From Atrina japonica (taxonomy: Eukaryota; Mollusca; Bivalvia; Pterioida; Pinnidae): a stretch of 64,000 nucleotides of DNA. Shown piece after piece: positions 42,268-53,330 of this stretch (positions are counted from its first letter, which is position 1; every line of letters begins with the position of its first letter). The notes beneath the pieces were generated by a model. That model was given only the letters and a program-made list of their open reading frames with translations, was not told the DNA's origin and did not search any database. Location of the stretch: positions 586,001-650,000 of the forward strand of contig BROG01000075.1 in the NCBI GenBank assembly GCA_030159075.1, in the 5' to 3' direction. The position numbers and the translations under genes are program-made.

Positions 42268-43210
42268 CAGATATTTTCTTAGCCATTACATCATGTAAAG
42301 TTCTATGAAATCTTTCTACCTTGCCATTACTTTGAGGACTATAATAAGATGTTGTGATATGGTCTATATTTAACTCTTTAAGTGTTTCTTGTACCGCTTT
42401 GTTTACATTTTCTGACCCATTATCTGTTAGTATCTGAAGTGGGCAACCGTACCTTGGAAATATTTCTTCTAATATAAGATGGACTATATTATCAGCTGAT
42501 TTATTTGGTACACTAAAAGCTTCTGGCCATCCAGAATATAGATCTATGAATGATACAATGTATTTGTTACCTGATAAGGTGGTGGGGTATGGTCCTGATA
42601 GATCTAGACCAATTTTTGCGAAAGGATAAGGTGGAATATCCGTTTCTATAAGAGGTGGATGTGTTTTCTTTTGACTTCTAGTTTGACATGTTACACATTG
42701 ATCTACATATTTGTGCAATTTTTGATACATTTTTGGAAAATAGTATTTTGGTCTAATGAAGTCATATGTTTTATCTACTGCCATATGTCCTGCAAAATCA
42801 TGATGTTGTTTAATGACAATGTTTTCTAAATTTTCGGGTATGTACAACCTTAGTTTTGGATCTTCTGAATCTTGTTGAGATAAAAAATATAACAAACCAT
42901 CTATTACTATTAAACTGTTTTGTTCCCTTTTAGTAGCCCCTCCATTGTCCAATTTTATTTTAAGTTTTGCTATTTTCTCATCATTTTCTTGTTCTGTTTT
43001 TATATCTATATCCCCTGGAAGATCTATAAACGGCTTGACTAAGTCATCAGGTGGATCTATCTTACAGCTAGCGTATTTCTTTGGAGTGAATTTGTTTGAA
43101 TTTAGTGCCCCTACTTCTAGGAATCTATCATCTATTTCTATTTCTGTGTCTGACTCTGACTCTGATTCAGGATTATCAATTATTTTTTGACTGTCTGGTA
43201 TTCTTGACAA
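42215..43210 (-). CDS. Gypsy integrase (zinc finger and DDE core)
   Basis: 331 residues from the first Met, but in frame with RNase H upstream through DLLSRIPD. The HHCC zinc-binding domain is at H136/H142/C172/C175 (QHHDFAGH...CVTCQ). The catalytic triad is D203 (GLDLSGPY), D263 (LTDNGSENV) and E299 (GKVERFHRT), with exactly 35 residues between the last two. It joins element cDNA to host DNA. The catalytic residues are intact, but the C-terminal extension is lost by a frame change near 42255. Confidence 0.95.
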   Translation of the reverse strand: MSRIPDSQKIIDNPESESESDTEIEIDDRFLEVGALNSNKFTPKKYASCKIDPPDDLVKPFIDLPGDIDIKTEQENDEKIAKLKIKLDNGGATKREQNSLIVIDGLLYFLSQQDSEDPKLRLYIPENLENIVIKQHHDFAGHMAVDKTYDFIRPKYYFPKMYQKLHKYVDQCVTCQTRSQKKTHPPLIETDIPPYPFAKIGLDLSGPYPTTLSGNKYIVSFIDLYSGWPEAFSVPNKSADNIVHLILEEIFPRYGCPLQILTDNGSENVNKAVQETLKELNIDHITTSYYSPQSNGKVERFHRTLHDVMAKKISDDVQNLGLVFKSNFSSN

Positions 43211-43303
43211 TAAGTCAGCGCAACAGTTAAATCTACGCTCTATATACTCAATCTTACAGTTGTAACGTGCGATACTGAGAGCCCATTGTTGTATTTTCTT
43301 ATT

Positions 43304-44377
43304 TTACATAGGTGAATCTAATAAATACTTCAAGGGACGGTGATCTGTACGTACCACAAACTGAGCATCATGTAAATATAAGTCTAATTTCTTAAGAGCA
43401 AATGCTATTCCAAAACATTCTTTTTCTATTGTTGACCATTTTGTCTGAGATTTACTTAATTTGTGAGACAGATAATAGATAGGTTTTTCTTCCCCAGTAT
43501 CTGTAATCTGTGTAAGACAAGCACCTACACAAGTATCACTAGCATCTGTGTATAACACATAAGGTTTGTTTGTATCAGGATAAGCTAACAAAGGTACTAC
43601 GGTTAAACTATCTTTGAGAAAATCAAAGGCTACCTGACATTCTTTTGACCATCTAAATCTAGCATATTTCTTAGTCAACTCAATCAAAGGTTCTGCTATC
43701 TTTGAGAAATTTGGAATGAACCTCCTAAAATAACTACACATGCCAATAAATCCCCTAACTTCTCTTACATTCTTTGGTACAGGTAATGTTCTTATGGCTT
43801 TCACTTTCTTTTCATTAGGTTTTACCCCCCGGTCACTAACAATAAAACCTAAATATTCTATTTCTTTCTTAAAGAAACTACATTTCTTCAATTTCATTTT
43901 TAAACCATGTTGCCTGATCTTATCAAACACTACTTGAATATGCCTAAGATGTTCTTCTGAGTCTTTTGAAAATATTAAGATGTCATCTAAGTAAGCAGTG
44001 GCAAAGTCCTCACATTCTTGTAATACTATGTTCACGAGTTCTTGGAAGACAGCAGGAGCATTACTTAACCCAAAGGGCATTACATTAAACTGAAATAACC
44101 CTTTGTGACAAGTAAATGCTGTTTTTTCTTTACTATCTTCATCCATTTGTACTTGCCAATACCCACTTTTAAGATCTAAACTAGTGAAATGTTTGGCTTC
44201 TCCCAACCTAGCCAAGATGTCATCAATCAATGGTAAAGGAAATGATATAGGTTTCACTATTTTATTTAAAGATCTAAAGTCTACACACATTCTTTTAGAT
44301 CCGTCTTTCTTACCAAATACAACTAATGGAAAAGCCCATGTTGACCTTGACCTTTCTATAATACCTGCATCTAACAT
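43304..44377 (-). CDS. Gypsy reverse transcriptase and RNase H
   Basis: 357 residues from an internal Met. Motifs: FGKKDGSKRMCVDFRSLN, SLDLKSGYWQ (about 66-75), FNVMPFGLSNAPAVFQ and YLDD at 129-132, the catalytic site. RNase H begins near residue 270 (VLYTDASDTCVGACL) and reaches VRTDHRPLKYLL. It makes DNA from element RNA and removes the template. One in-frame stop at 43304-43306 separates it from the rest of pol, which continues in the same frame. The join to the protease frame is lost near 44398. Confidence 0.95.
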   Translation of the reverse strand: MLDAGIIERSRSTWAFPLVVFGKKDGSKRMCVDFRSLNKIVKPISFPLPLIDDILARLGEAKHFTSLDLKSGYWQVQMDEDSKEKTAFTCHKGLFQFNVMPFGLSNAPAVFQELVNIVLQECEDFATAYLDDILIFSKDSEEHLRHIQVVFDKIRQHGLKMKLKKCSFFKKEIEYLGFIVSDRGVKPNEKKVKAIRTLPVPKNVREVRGFIGMCSYFRRFIPNFSKIAEPLIELTKKYARFRWSKECQVAFDFLKDSLTVVPLLAYPDTNKPYVLYTDASDTCVGACLTQITDTGEEKPIYYLSHKLSKSQTKWSTIEKECFGIAFALKKLDLYLHDAQFVVRTDHRPLKYLLDSPM

Positions 44378-44397
44378 TTCATCTACTGCCTTGTCAA

Positions 44398-45312
44398 TTA
44401 CTGTCGTTTGTTAAGAGGTGTTCTATACGGTCTATTTCTGATTGGTGGATGGTCCCCTGTATCTATTTTCATTTTCACTGTACTTGTATGACCTAACTCT
44501 GAATCGGTTTTTGCAAAAATATCTTTGTTTTCTTGTAACAGACTAAAAATATTTCTTTTATACTCTGTAGGCGTATCAATATCTTTAAAAGAATCTACAT
44601 CTCCTACTGTGTTTTCTGGACTTAAGGCTGTTGATTCTACTTGTATCTCATCTATTTCTAAAGCTCTAATTTTCCCTAACACTTGACCTCTTTTTAACCC
44701 ATAAAATTTATTTGTTTGATTAACTACTAATACTGGAATGTTTCTATTTCCCGTTACTTTTCCTATTGATTCTTGAACTACAAGTCCTGGGTCATCTAAA
44801 AGACATCCATCATTGATACTTGAGATTTCAAAATTTTCTTTATTTCTACTGTTAAATGCTTTATTTGTCCTAACAAAACATATTGTCTTACTCTGTGGTC
44901 TTAATGTAGTTGTTTTTGATACTCTTACTATGGATATGTGAGTGTCATCTTCAAATTTGACATAGGTTCTCCCTATTCTCAAGCAACCTAAATCAAAGTA
45001 TAATCTTACTCCATTGTGTCTTAACCAGTCCCTACCAAGGATAAAGTTTCTATTCAAACCATCGGTGACATAAAACTTCTGATTCATGGTCACTTTATTC
45101 ATCGTAAATTTAATATTTACTGCACCTATAACTTTAAGTGATTGACCATTCACTGCCCTGAGATTCGGTTTTTCATTAATAACCCTAACCTTGATTGGAA
45201 GATTTTGGAAGCACTTTTTACTAATTAATGAAACTTCTGCTCCTGTATCTACTAAAGTCCTAAATTTTTGTTTTTGAATCCATAATACACATGAACTTGG
45301 ATTTCCCGCCAA
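44398..45312 (-). CDS. Gypsy aspartic protease and pol N-terminus
   Basis: 304 residues from the first Met, though the frame is open further upstream to the gag stop. The active-site motif LVDTGAEVSLIS is at residues 20-31 and the conserved FILGRDWLRHNGV lies about 70 residues later, as in retropepsin-like proteases. The end (HPPIRNRPYRTP) is the linker that normally leads into reverse transcriptase. The frame then changes near 44398. It lies in the -1 frame relative to gag. Confidence 0.92.
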   Translation of the reverse strand: MAGNPSSCVLWIQKQKFRTLVDTGAEVSLISKKCFQNLPIKVRVINEKPNLRAVNGQSLKVIGAVNIKFTMNKVTMNQKFYVTDGLNRNFILGRDWLRHNGVRLYFDLGCLRIGRTYVKFEDDTHISIVRVSKTTTLRPQSKTICFVRTNKAFNSRNKENFEISSINDGCLLDDPGLVVQESIGKVTGNRNIPVLVVNQTNKFYGLKRGQVLGKIRALEIDEIQVESTALSPENTVGDVDSFKDIDTPTEYKRNIFSLLQENKDIFAKTDSELGHTSTVKMKIDTGDHPPIRNRPYRTPLNKRQ

Positions 45313-45384
45313 TTGAATTTCAAAATTTTTATCTAATTTACTACTAGAGTTATCTACCTTACTTTTTTCTAATTTACTACTACA

Positions 45385-45416
45385 GCTCTTCTTACCGGCT
45401 TCCTTATAAGAAGAGC
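45385..45416 (-). promoter_or_regulatory. Stem-loop after gag stop, candidate frameshift stimulator
   Basis: GCTCTTCTTA and TAAGAAGAGC form a perfect 10-bp stem with a 12-nt loop, starting 6 nt after the run GGAAAAC (minus strand, 45429-45423) and just past the gag stop. Pol is in the -1 frame. Position and spacing fit a -1 ribosomal frameshift signal, although the heptamer is not the canonical X-XXY-YYZ. Confidence 0.55.
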
Positions 45417-45419
45417 CTA

Positions 45420-47153
45420 TTAGTTTTCCTGTTCCCTATGTTCCCTATACTGAGACCATTGTTGTCCTATTTGCTGGGTGGAGTTTTCTGAAGTTTGTTC
45501 ACTTACTACAGGTGGTGCAGGGAGCGCTAATTGCTTATTTGACTGAGACGTATTATCTTGCATTGGGGGTGCCGGAAGTGCTAACATCTGAGGTGGCGCT
45601 GGTAATGCTAACATTTGATCATTTGGCTGAGAATGTTGATACGTAAATTGTGGAGGTCGCAGGTTGTAATTTTGCCTATTTTGATAGGTATTATGTGCAA
45701 ATTGCTGAGGTGGAGGATTGTAACTTTGCTTATCTTGATAGTTATTATAATTTGTTCTACCCCTGCCACGATTAAATGGTGGTCCCTGATTATATTGCCA
45801 ATATGGTACCCAATTGCGAGGGTTAATTTTCCGATTGGGGCAATTTCTTTTGAGATGACCAATCATGTGACATACCCAACATTCTGCGCCTAACACCCAA
45901 TCTGGTACTGATTGTTGATTTTGCCTATTTTGACCTATTTGATTGTTTCTTTGAATTTGTTGTTTTGGCCTAAACGTTTGTTGATTTTGTTGTTTATTTT
46001 TCTTAACAGCGTTTTTGAACTTAACTTGTTTATTTTTATCTATCGGAAATATTTGTACGTCATCATCACTGTTACTGTCACTGTCGGATTCGTCCGCGGC
46101 ATTTACGTCAATGTTCTTTGGACAATTTTGAGTAGTATGACCTTTCCTCATGCAAATTTTACATAATTTATTTCTTAAATGATCAACTTCCATTGGCTGA
46201 ATGTCTCTATCATCTTTTTCTGTTTTTAATTTGAATACATTTTGTGAATCTAAAGCTAACGAAATTTGATCCCTAACATTTTGTTCACGCGCTGCTATTT
46301 TGACAGCAGCGTCTAAAGTCGCTGGTTCTTCCCTAATTAATTTCATTTTCAAATAGTCAAATGTGAGACCCTTCCAAAAGATATCTATCAATTGTTGTTC
46401 AATTAAATCTTTTGTACTTTTGTTTTTTCTTTGTTCTGATGTATGAACATCTTCAGATGCCTGAATTATTCTTTCGCCAAACATTTGAACTGATTCATCT
46501 GTTTTCTGTTGTAAATTTCGTAATTTTGTTAACGCCTGTCTCCTATTTGTTACTTCCCCGAACTTATCTTTTAACAATTTCTTGAGGTCCCCCCAACTAG
46601 GTAAATTTTCATTACTTTTTTGTTCAACTAAATATCTCCTAATGAAATCTGCCACTGCCCCTGAACATGTTACCAATGCTACACCCGGCATTTTCTGTAT
46701 ATCTAATTCTACTAAATTTGCATATCTTTCAATATCTGAAATCCATGCTTTGAAGTCTGCCGGTTTGCCTGAGAAGTTTTTGATTACTTGGTGTATGGGT
46801 ACTGCCATAGCACTAGCCATATTTGAAAATTGTCTAATTATTTTGTCAAACATTTCTTTGTCTTCACTATCATGTTTACTGTCAGTTGGTTTAGATCCTA
46901 ACCCCCCTAATATCCTATAATACCCGCTACTTTCTGAATCACTACTGTGTTTATTTTCATTTTCAGTTTGTACTTTAGACTGATTTAAACTTCTTTGTTT
47001 AGCTTCATCTAATTCCTGTTTAAACATATCATTTTCTATGTCCTCTAATTCTTTAGCCATGTTACTTAAGTTAATTTTACTATCTGCCATTTTTGTTAAT
47101 TTCAAATATATTTTAGAGTTTTTTTTTAAAATGTTAAATTTTATGTCTAACAT
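45420..47153 (-). CDS. Gypsy gag polyprotein (intact)
   Basis: 577 residues if started at 47153; Met22 (47090, MADSKINLS) is the more gag-like start. The N-terminal third is acidic and polar; residues about 120-290 form the capsid-like region (NFSGKPADFKAWISDIERY is typical of Gypsy capsids). Two CCHC zinc knuckles follow at 331-344 (CKICMRKGHTTQNC) and 425-438 (CWVCHMIGHLKRNC), which bind element RNA. The C-terminus is rich in Q, N and P, with repeated LALPAPP. It makes the virus-like particle. No stop or frameshift is seen. Confidence 0.95.
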   Translation of the reverse strand: MLDIKFNILKKNSKIYLKLTKMADSKINLSNMAKELEDIENDMFKQELDEAKQRSLNQSKVQTENENKHSSDSESSGYYRILGGLGSKPTDSKHDSEDKEMFDKIIRQFSNMASAMAVPIHQVIKNFSGKPADFKAWISDIERYANLVELDIQKMPGVALVTCSGAVADFIRRYLVEQKSNENLPSWGDLKKLLKDKFGEVTNRRQALTKLRNLQQKTDESVQMFGERIIQASEDVHTSEQRKNKSTKDLIEQQLIDIFWKGLTFDYLKMKLIREEPATLDAAVKIAAREQNVRDQISLALDSQNVFKLKTEKDDRDIQPMEVDHLRNKLCKICMRKGHTTQNCPKNIDVNAADESDSDSNSDDDVQIFPIDKNKQVKFKNAVKKNKQQNQQTFRPKQQIQRNNQIGQNRQNQQSVPDWVLGAECWVCHMIGHLKRNCPNRKINPRNWVPYWQYNQGPPFNRGRGRTNYNNYQDKQSYNPPPQQFAHNTYQNRQNYNLRPPQFTYQHSQPNDQMLALPAPPQMLALPAPPMQDNTSQSNKQLALPAPPVVSEQTSENSTQQIGQQWSQYREHREQEN

Positions 47154-47353
47154 ATTTTGTTAAAGTTTTAGTGATATTGCCAAAAATAAGTTTTAAGTTT
47201 TAGTTTTAATCAAAATGAGTTTTAGTTGTGTTTTAGAATATAGACTTTTGAAATATTTTAACTAACTAGTAAATGTTAAAGTTTTAGAGTTTGTCAAAAA
47301 AGAAAATTTCACAAGTTATGGTCAAATAATAGTATACTAAGAGAAGTAAAAAG

Positions 47354-47386
47354 TCTTACCTTTAAATCCAGGTCTGAACGGCACCA
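47354..47386 (-). promoter_or_regulatory. Candidate primer binding site and leader splice donor
   Basis: On the minus strand, about 10 nt after the 5' LTR, TGGTGCCGT (47386-47378) ends in the TGG start typical of tRNA-primed binding sites. Downstream AAAGGTAAGA (about 47363-47354) is a good splice donor that could serve a spliced env message. The primer tRNA is not identified. Confidence 0.5.
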
Positions 47387-47396
47387 AATCGATACG

Positions 47397-48067
47397 TGTA
47401 ACCCTCTCTTCTTATTACAAGTATCAATAAGTCAGTCGTGATCGTATAGATTTTATTTAGAGTTGCAGCATTGGTAACAAGTTACAGAGAGTATAATTGC
47501 GTCCTCTCTCACTCCCCAGTCTGGTGAAGTGCTTTTGAAACCTTGATGTTTATATAGGATTATTAATTTAAACCAACGTAAAACACCAAAGTTCCAGAAA
47601 CTTCTATACATATTTGTAAACATACAATTGGAAGAATACTGGCGCTAATCTCATTCAAATCTGTCACAATCCAACCTTTAGTAACCTTTCTATCCCATCA
47701 CTTCCAGCGCGATTTAAGTACTTTATATTATTTAACATTACAATCAAAACTTGTTTACTAAAGCTGATGATGACAGATATTTGACCTTTTAACTTGCAGC
47801 TGCAATTGCTGCTGTAATTTGTGAAGGTGTTGACAACTTGTTTATTTAGATATTAATGCTGATTACAATTTAGAATTTGGAATTTCATAATCATGCCTAA
47901 ATGACTGTCAACACTATGTATAGCCGAATTACAAAATCACTTAATTTAGCTGCCCGCATTTTCCCAAATATATGTATGTGCACATTATTTATTAATCCAA
48001 GGCACACCAATTGTATTATGCATTTAATTTCATAAAAGTATTATCTCCCGTACCTCATATTGTTAAA
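47397..48067 (-). repeat. 5' LTR (671 bp)
   Basis: Nearly identical to 38744-39449. The outer end reads GTTAAA where the other LTR has GTTACA, so the terminal dinucleotide is mutated. It would carry the promoter of the element. Confidence 0.93.
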
Positions 48068-48215
48068 GCTGACTCTTTCCACACAACTGGTCCCATATCG
48101 TTGGGGATTTGTTCTCCATGTTGAGACTATTTTTTAAATATCTAGTTTGTCGTATTTTAAAGGACTTGGAGTTTCAGTTATATTTGGGAACTTTTACATT
48201 ATTACTACAAGTGTC
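48068..48215 (+). mobile_element. Right half of the repeat split by the Gypsy insertion
   Basis: Begins with target duplication GCTG, then ACTCTTTCC, AACTGGTCCCAT and CCATGTTGAGAC, continuing the tail interrupted at 38743. Confidence 0.65.
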
Positions 48216-49899
48216 ATATAAGGTTCTTTTGAGGCATGATCTCTGCCTGTAAAGAGCTAATACGTGATCCAAAATTAGTTTTCACAACTCACTGAATGCC
48301 GTACAAAACCACATAAACTCTCATAATATTGACTGTAAAAGTCGTTAAATATGGTAAATAGTTAGACAGGTCAACTAAGGAATTTCGAAAGGAAAATTAT
48401 CTGAATACATCTAAAAGAAAGAAAACCAGCAGGCCATGTAAGTAATCGCTGGTATGAATTTACGTTCAATGGGAGATAACTCTAATAACGTAGTTAAAGA
48501 AAAAGATCTTTACTGGTGATCATGCATACTATTTATAGCCTACCGCATCGATGTTTTTCTTCGAAGTGTTTTCACATGGTGAAAGATACATTGCGCCTTC
48601 AAAGCAATCCAATAGCAAAAAGCCCCAAGTTTTGTCAAATGACAATTTCTATCATTAGAAATTCTAAAACACTGTCTTCGCTGAGCTGCCGAAATGTTAA
48701 TAGTCGACTATAGTTTAGTTGATATTACTGATATTTATAGTTTCTTAAGAATGATACATGACCTCTGAAAATGTCGACTGAGGTAGCATAAATAGTTTGT
48801 TTTTAGGTCAGGAGATAATTAAGTGACTGTTTTTGACTGTGAATATGGGGGATTAAATATTCCAGAATTTTCATCAAGATGTCTTCAAACTCATCATGAA
48901 TTAAAAAATACTTATATGGAAATGGAGAACGGGAATTAAGAAATGATTCATCAGATCTCAGATTAAGTTGTGGATTCGATTGTTGTCGATGTAATTCAAC
49001 GCAAATGTACAGTTAAAATTTGGTTTGAAGTTCTCAAATTGTTGAATTCAATAATTCAAAATGAAAATATTGTATAAAATAGAATAAAATTGAAATAGTA
49101 TTATCTTTTATAAAGATTGGTTTAACAAAAGTGATAAGTTCATCGAAGCTTTTATTGAGAGCAAAAATAAAATTCACTACTTCATAAAATCAAAAAAATA
49201 AATGAAATATTAGAACAGACTTAATATCTTACCATGACCATATAAATATCGAAACGGTATTAATTGGTTGACAGGATATCATTGAAAGGGAAAACCACTA
49301 AGCGGGAATGGGCGGTAACGGACATTAAAATGTTAAGCCCAGCAGAACATTGAAAAAAAAAATCTCAACGCACTTTAAATACTTCAGTTTCAGAATTACG
49401 AAGGTTTAAAAAAAAAGGAATTTTTTTTACAGAATTCTAGTAACGAATGGGTTACCTCAGTGTAATACAAATGAAATTCAGTTTTTGAAACACTGATAAG
49501 AGAAAGAACTGAGACTCTATTTGGGGTATGACAATGTTCAACCCCTTTCCAAAATACATTACGACAACGATAGATGAAAATCACCCGAATCTAACAAAAA
49601 CAGACATTCTCTTTGGAAACTACGACTATGATATATGTTCTATTACAACAATTATTCATATTTCTGACAAAAGTTTACAGACACAGAGAGTCTAAATGAA
49701 AACATGAGGTATGGTAGGCTACTTGTCGACACTTCAGTAGGCCTAATCCATGGAATTCGAGTAAGGCAATATGTTTTATCTCTACAACCTTTTTTGGATT
49801 TTTACTGAACTCGGATATGTCATTTTACCTTTGTTGACATATATCTATTTAAAGTATTACTAACATCCAAATTCAACTTTATTAGAGATAAGAATTGTA
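48216..49899. other. Unassigned AT-rich sequence
   Basis: No convincing gene or repeat family over 1.7 kb; the short frames at 48516 and 49396 lack motifs. Confidence 0.45.
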
Positions 49900-52800
49900 A
49901 AAATTTTTAGATGCATGCTGTCACCATTTTATATACCTCCAACCCTAAATCTAACCTTTATCCTGCCATCACTTTGTATACCTCCCAACCTAAATATAAC
50001 CTTTATCCTGTTATCACTTTAAATTTTCATTATGTCATGATTTTGTATACTTCAAAGCCTAAATTTAACCTCTATTTTGTCATCACTTTGTATACTTCCC
50101 AGCATAAAATCTAATCTTTATTCTGCCATCTCTTTGTATACTTCCCAGCCTCAATCTAATCTTTATCTCCTTATCGCTTTGTATACTTCAAAAACTAAAT
50201 CTACCCTTTATCCTGTCATGTCTTTGTATTCTTCCCAACCTAAATTTAGTCTTTATCTCGTTATCACTTTGTATACTTCTCAGCCTAAAACTATCTTTTA
50301 TCCTGCCATCACTTTGTATATTTTTCAGCCTAAATCCAAACTTTATCCTGCCATCACTTTGTATACTTCCTATTTTTAATCTAACTGTCATCCTGTAAAC
50401 ACTTTTTATACTTCTCAGCCTAAATCTAACCTTCATCCTGACATCACTTTGTATACTTCCCAACCTAAATCTAACCTTTATCTCCTTATCGCTTTGTACA
50501 CTTCAAAGACTAAATCTACCCTTTATCGTGTCTTGTCTTTGTATTCTTCCCAACCTAAATTTAGTCTTTATCTCGTTATCACATTGTATACTTCTCAGCC
50601 TAAAACTATCTTTTATCCTGCCATCACTATGTATATTTTTCAGCCTAAATCCAAACTTTATTCTGCCATCACTTTGTATACTTCCTATTTTTAATCTAAC
50701 TGTCATCCTGTAAACACTTTTTATACTTCTCAGCCTAAATCTAACCTTCATCCTGCCATCACTTTGTATACTTCCCAACCTAAATCTTTCTTTATCCTGT
50801 CATCCTTATGTATACTTCCTAGCCTATATCTAACCTTTATTCTGTCGTCTCTTTGTATACTTCCCAGCCTCAATCTAACCTTTATCTCCTTATCGCTTTG
50901 TACACTTCAAAGACTAAATCTACCCTTTATCCTGCCATGTCTTTGTATTCTTCCCAACCTAAATTTAACCTTTATCTCGTCATCACTTTGTATAATTCTC
51001 AGCCTAAATCTAATCTTTATCCTGCCGTCAAGTTGTATACTTCCCAGCCTTAATCTAACCTTTATCTCATCATAACTTTGTATACTTTTCAGCCTAAATC
51101 CAAACTGTATCCTGGCATAACTTTGTATACTTCCTATCCGTAATCTAACTTTCATCCTGTAAAGACTTTGTATACTTCCTAGTCTAATCTAACCTTAATC
51201 CTGTCATCACATTGTATATTCTCCAGCCTAAATGTAACCTTTATCTCGTCATCTGTTTGTATACTTCCCAACCTAAATCTAACTTTCATTCTGTCATCAC
51301 TATATATACTTCCCAGCCTAAATCTAACTTGTATTCTGTCATCACTATATATAATTCCAAGCCTAAATCTAACTTTCATCCTGTCATCACTTTCTATACT
51401 TCCCAGCCTAAATCTATTTTTTATCCTGTCATCACTTTGTATACATTCCTATACTTAATCTCTCTGTCATTCTGTCATCACTTTTTATACTTCCCAGCCT
51501 AAATCCAACCTTTTGCCTGTCATCACTTTGTATACTTCCCCTCTTAGATCTAATTTTTATCTTTTCACGACTTTGCGTGCTTCACAGCCTACTTCACACC
51601 TTTATTATGTCATCACTTTGCATACTTCCCAGCCTACATCCACCCTTTATTCTGTCATCACTTTGCATACTTCCTATCCTTAATCTAACTTTCATCCTGT
51701 CATGAGATAAAATCCTTCATAGCCTTAATCTAATCTTAATTCTGTCATCGGTATGTATACTTCCAATCCAAGATCTATTTTTTCTCCTGGTACGACTTTG
51801 CATGCTTCACAGCCTAAATCCAACCTTTATTCTGTCATCACTTTGTATACTTCCCGGCCTAAACCTAACCTTTATCCTGTCATCACTTTGTATACTTCCC
51901 ATCCTAGATCTAATTTATATCCTTTCACGACTTTGCATACTTCCCAGGTTAAATCTTACTTTTACTCTGTTATCACTTTGTATACTTCCCAGCCTAATTC
52001 TAACCTTTATCTCGTCATCACTTTGTATACTTTTCAGCCTAAATCCAAACTTTATCATGCGATCACTTTGTATACTTCCTATCCGTAATCTAACTTCCAT
52101 CCTGTAAACACTTTCTATACATCCTAGTCTAATCTAACCTTAATCCTGTCATCACATTGTATACTCCCCAGCCTAAATGTAACCTTTATTTCGTCATCAG
52201 TTTGTATACTTCCTATCCTTAATCTACCTTTCATCCTGTCATCACTATATATACGTCCCAGCCTAAATCTAACTTTTATCACTTTGTATACTTCCCAGCC
52301 TAAATCTATTTTTTATCCTGTCATCACTTTGTATACTTCCTATACTTAATCTATCTTTCTTCCTGTCATTGCTTTGTATACTTCCCCTCTTAGATCTAAT
52401 TTTTATCTTGTCACAACTTTACGTGCTTCACAGCCTAGTTCAAACCCTGCATCAATCTAACCTTTATCTCCTTATCAATTTGTATATTTTTAAGGCTAAA
52501 TCTACCCTTTATTCTGTCATCGGTTTGTATTCTTCCCAATCTAAATTTAGCCTTTATCTCATCATAACTTTTCAGCCTAAATCCAAACTTTATCCTGCCA
52601 TTACTTTGTATACTTCCCGGCCCTAATCGAACCTTTATTCTGTCATCATTTTCTATACTTCCCAGCCTAAATCCAACCTTTACCTTCATCCCTACCTACT
52701 TCCCCTCTAATCTTTTTTAATCTAATTTTTATCTTCGCACGACTTTGCATGCTTCGTAGCCTAAATCACACCTGTATCGTAATATCTCTTTGTATACTTC

Positions 52801-53330
52801 CTAGCCTAAATCCAAACTTTATCCTGTCATCACTTTGTACAATTCCTATTTTAATCCAACTTTCATCCTGTCATGAGTTAGAATTCTTCCCAGCCTTAAT
52901 CTAACCTTTATTCTGTCATCACTATGTATACTTCCCACCCAAGATCTATTTTTTTCCTGTCACGACTTTGCATACTTCATAGCCTAAGTCTTACCTTTAT
53001 CCTGTTCTCACTTTGTATACTCCCCATCCTAGATCTAATTTGTGTCCTTTCACGACTTTGTATACTTCACAGCTTAAATCTAACTTTTACTTTATCATCA
53101 GTTTGTATACTTCCGAGCCTAAATCTAACCTTTATCTCCTAATCACTTTGTATACTTCCCAGCCTAAATCTAACCTTTATCCCGTCATCACTTTGTATAC
53201 TTCCGATCCTAGATCTAAGTTTTATCCTGTCACGACGTTGCATACTTCACAGCTTAAATCTAACCTGTATTTTGTCATCCATTTGCTTACTTTCCCACTT
53301 AAATCTAAACTTTGTAAATAGTCCGTGCAG
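49900..53330. repeat. 45-bp satellite with 315-bp higher-order repeat
   Basis: About 75 units built from CTTTGTATACTTCCCAGCCT, AAATCTAACC and TTTATCCTGTCATCA (45 bp). Because 45 is a multiple of three, long open frames with 15-residue periods occur on both strands and are not genes. Between about 50060 and 51080 a seven-unit block repeats at 315 bp (for instance 50188-50463 and 50503-50778), a higher-order structure. Divergence between units is moderate elsewhere. Confidence 0.95.

Larger units (their letters stand above)
38744..48067 (-). mobile_element. Ty3/Gypsy LTR retrotransposon with env-like region
   Basis: A 9.3-kb element read on the minus strand: 5' LTR 47397-48067, gag, pol (protease, reverse transcriptase, RNase H, integrase), env-like remains, a non-coding stretch and 3' LTR 38744-39449. 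The target duplication is GCTG (38740-38743 and 48068-48071). The gene order with integrase after RNase H is diagnostic of Ty3/Gypsy (Metaviridae-like). The LTRs differ by few substitutions plus several indels, so insertion is fairly recent. Gag is intact, but pol has two frame changes and one stop, and env is broken and lacks its N-terminal part. This copy cannot be autonomous. Confidence 0.95.

Noticed and set aside
49911..53321. Many overlapping 60-111-residue open frames on both strands
   Set aside because: They are the 45-bp satellite read in frame; the unit length is a multiple of three.
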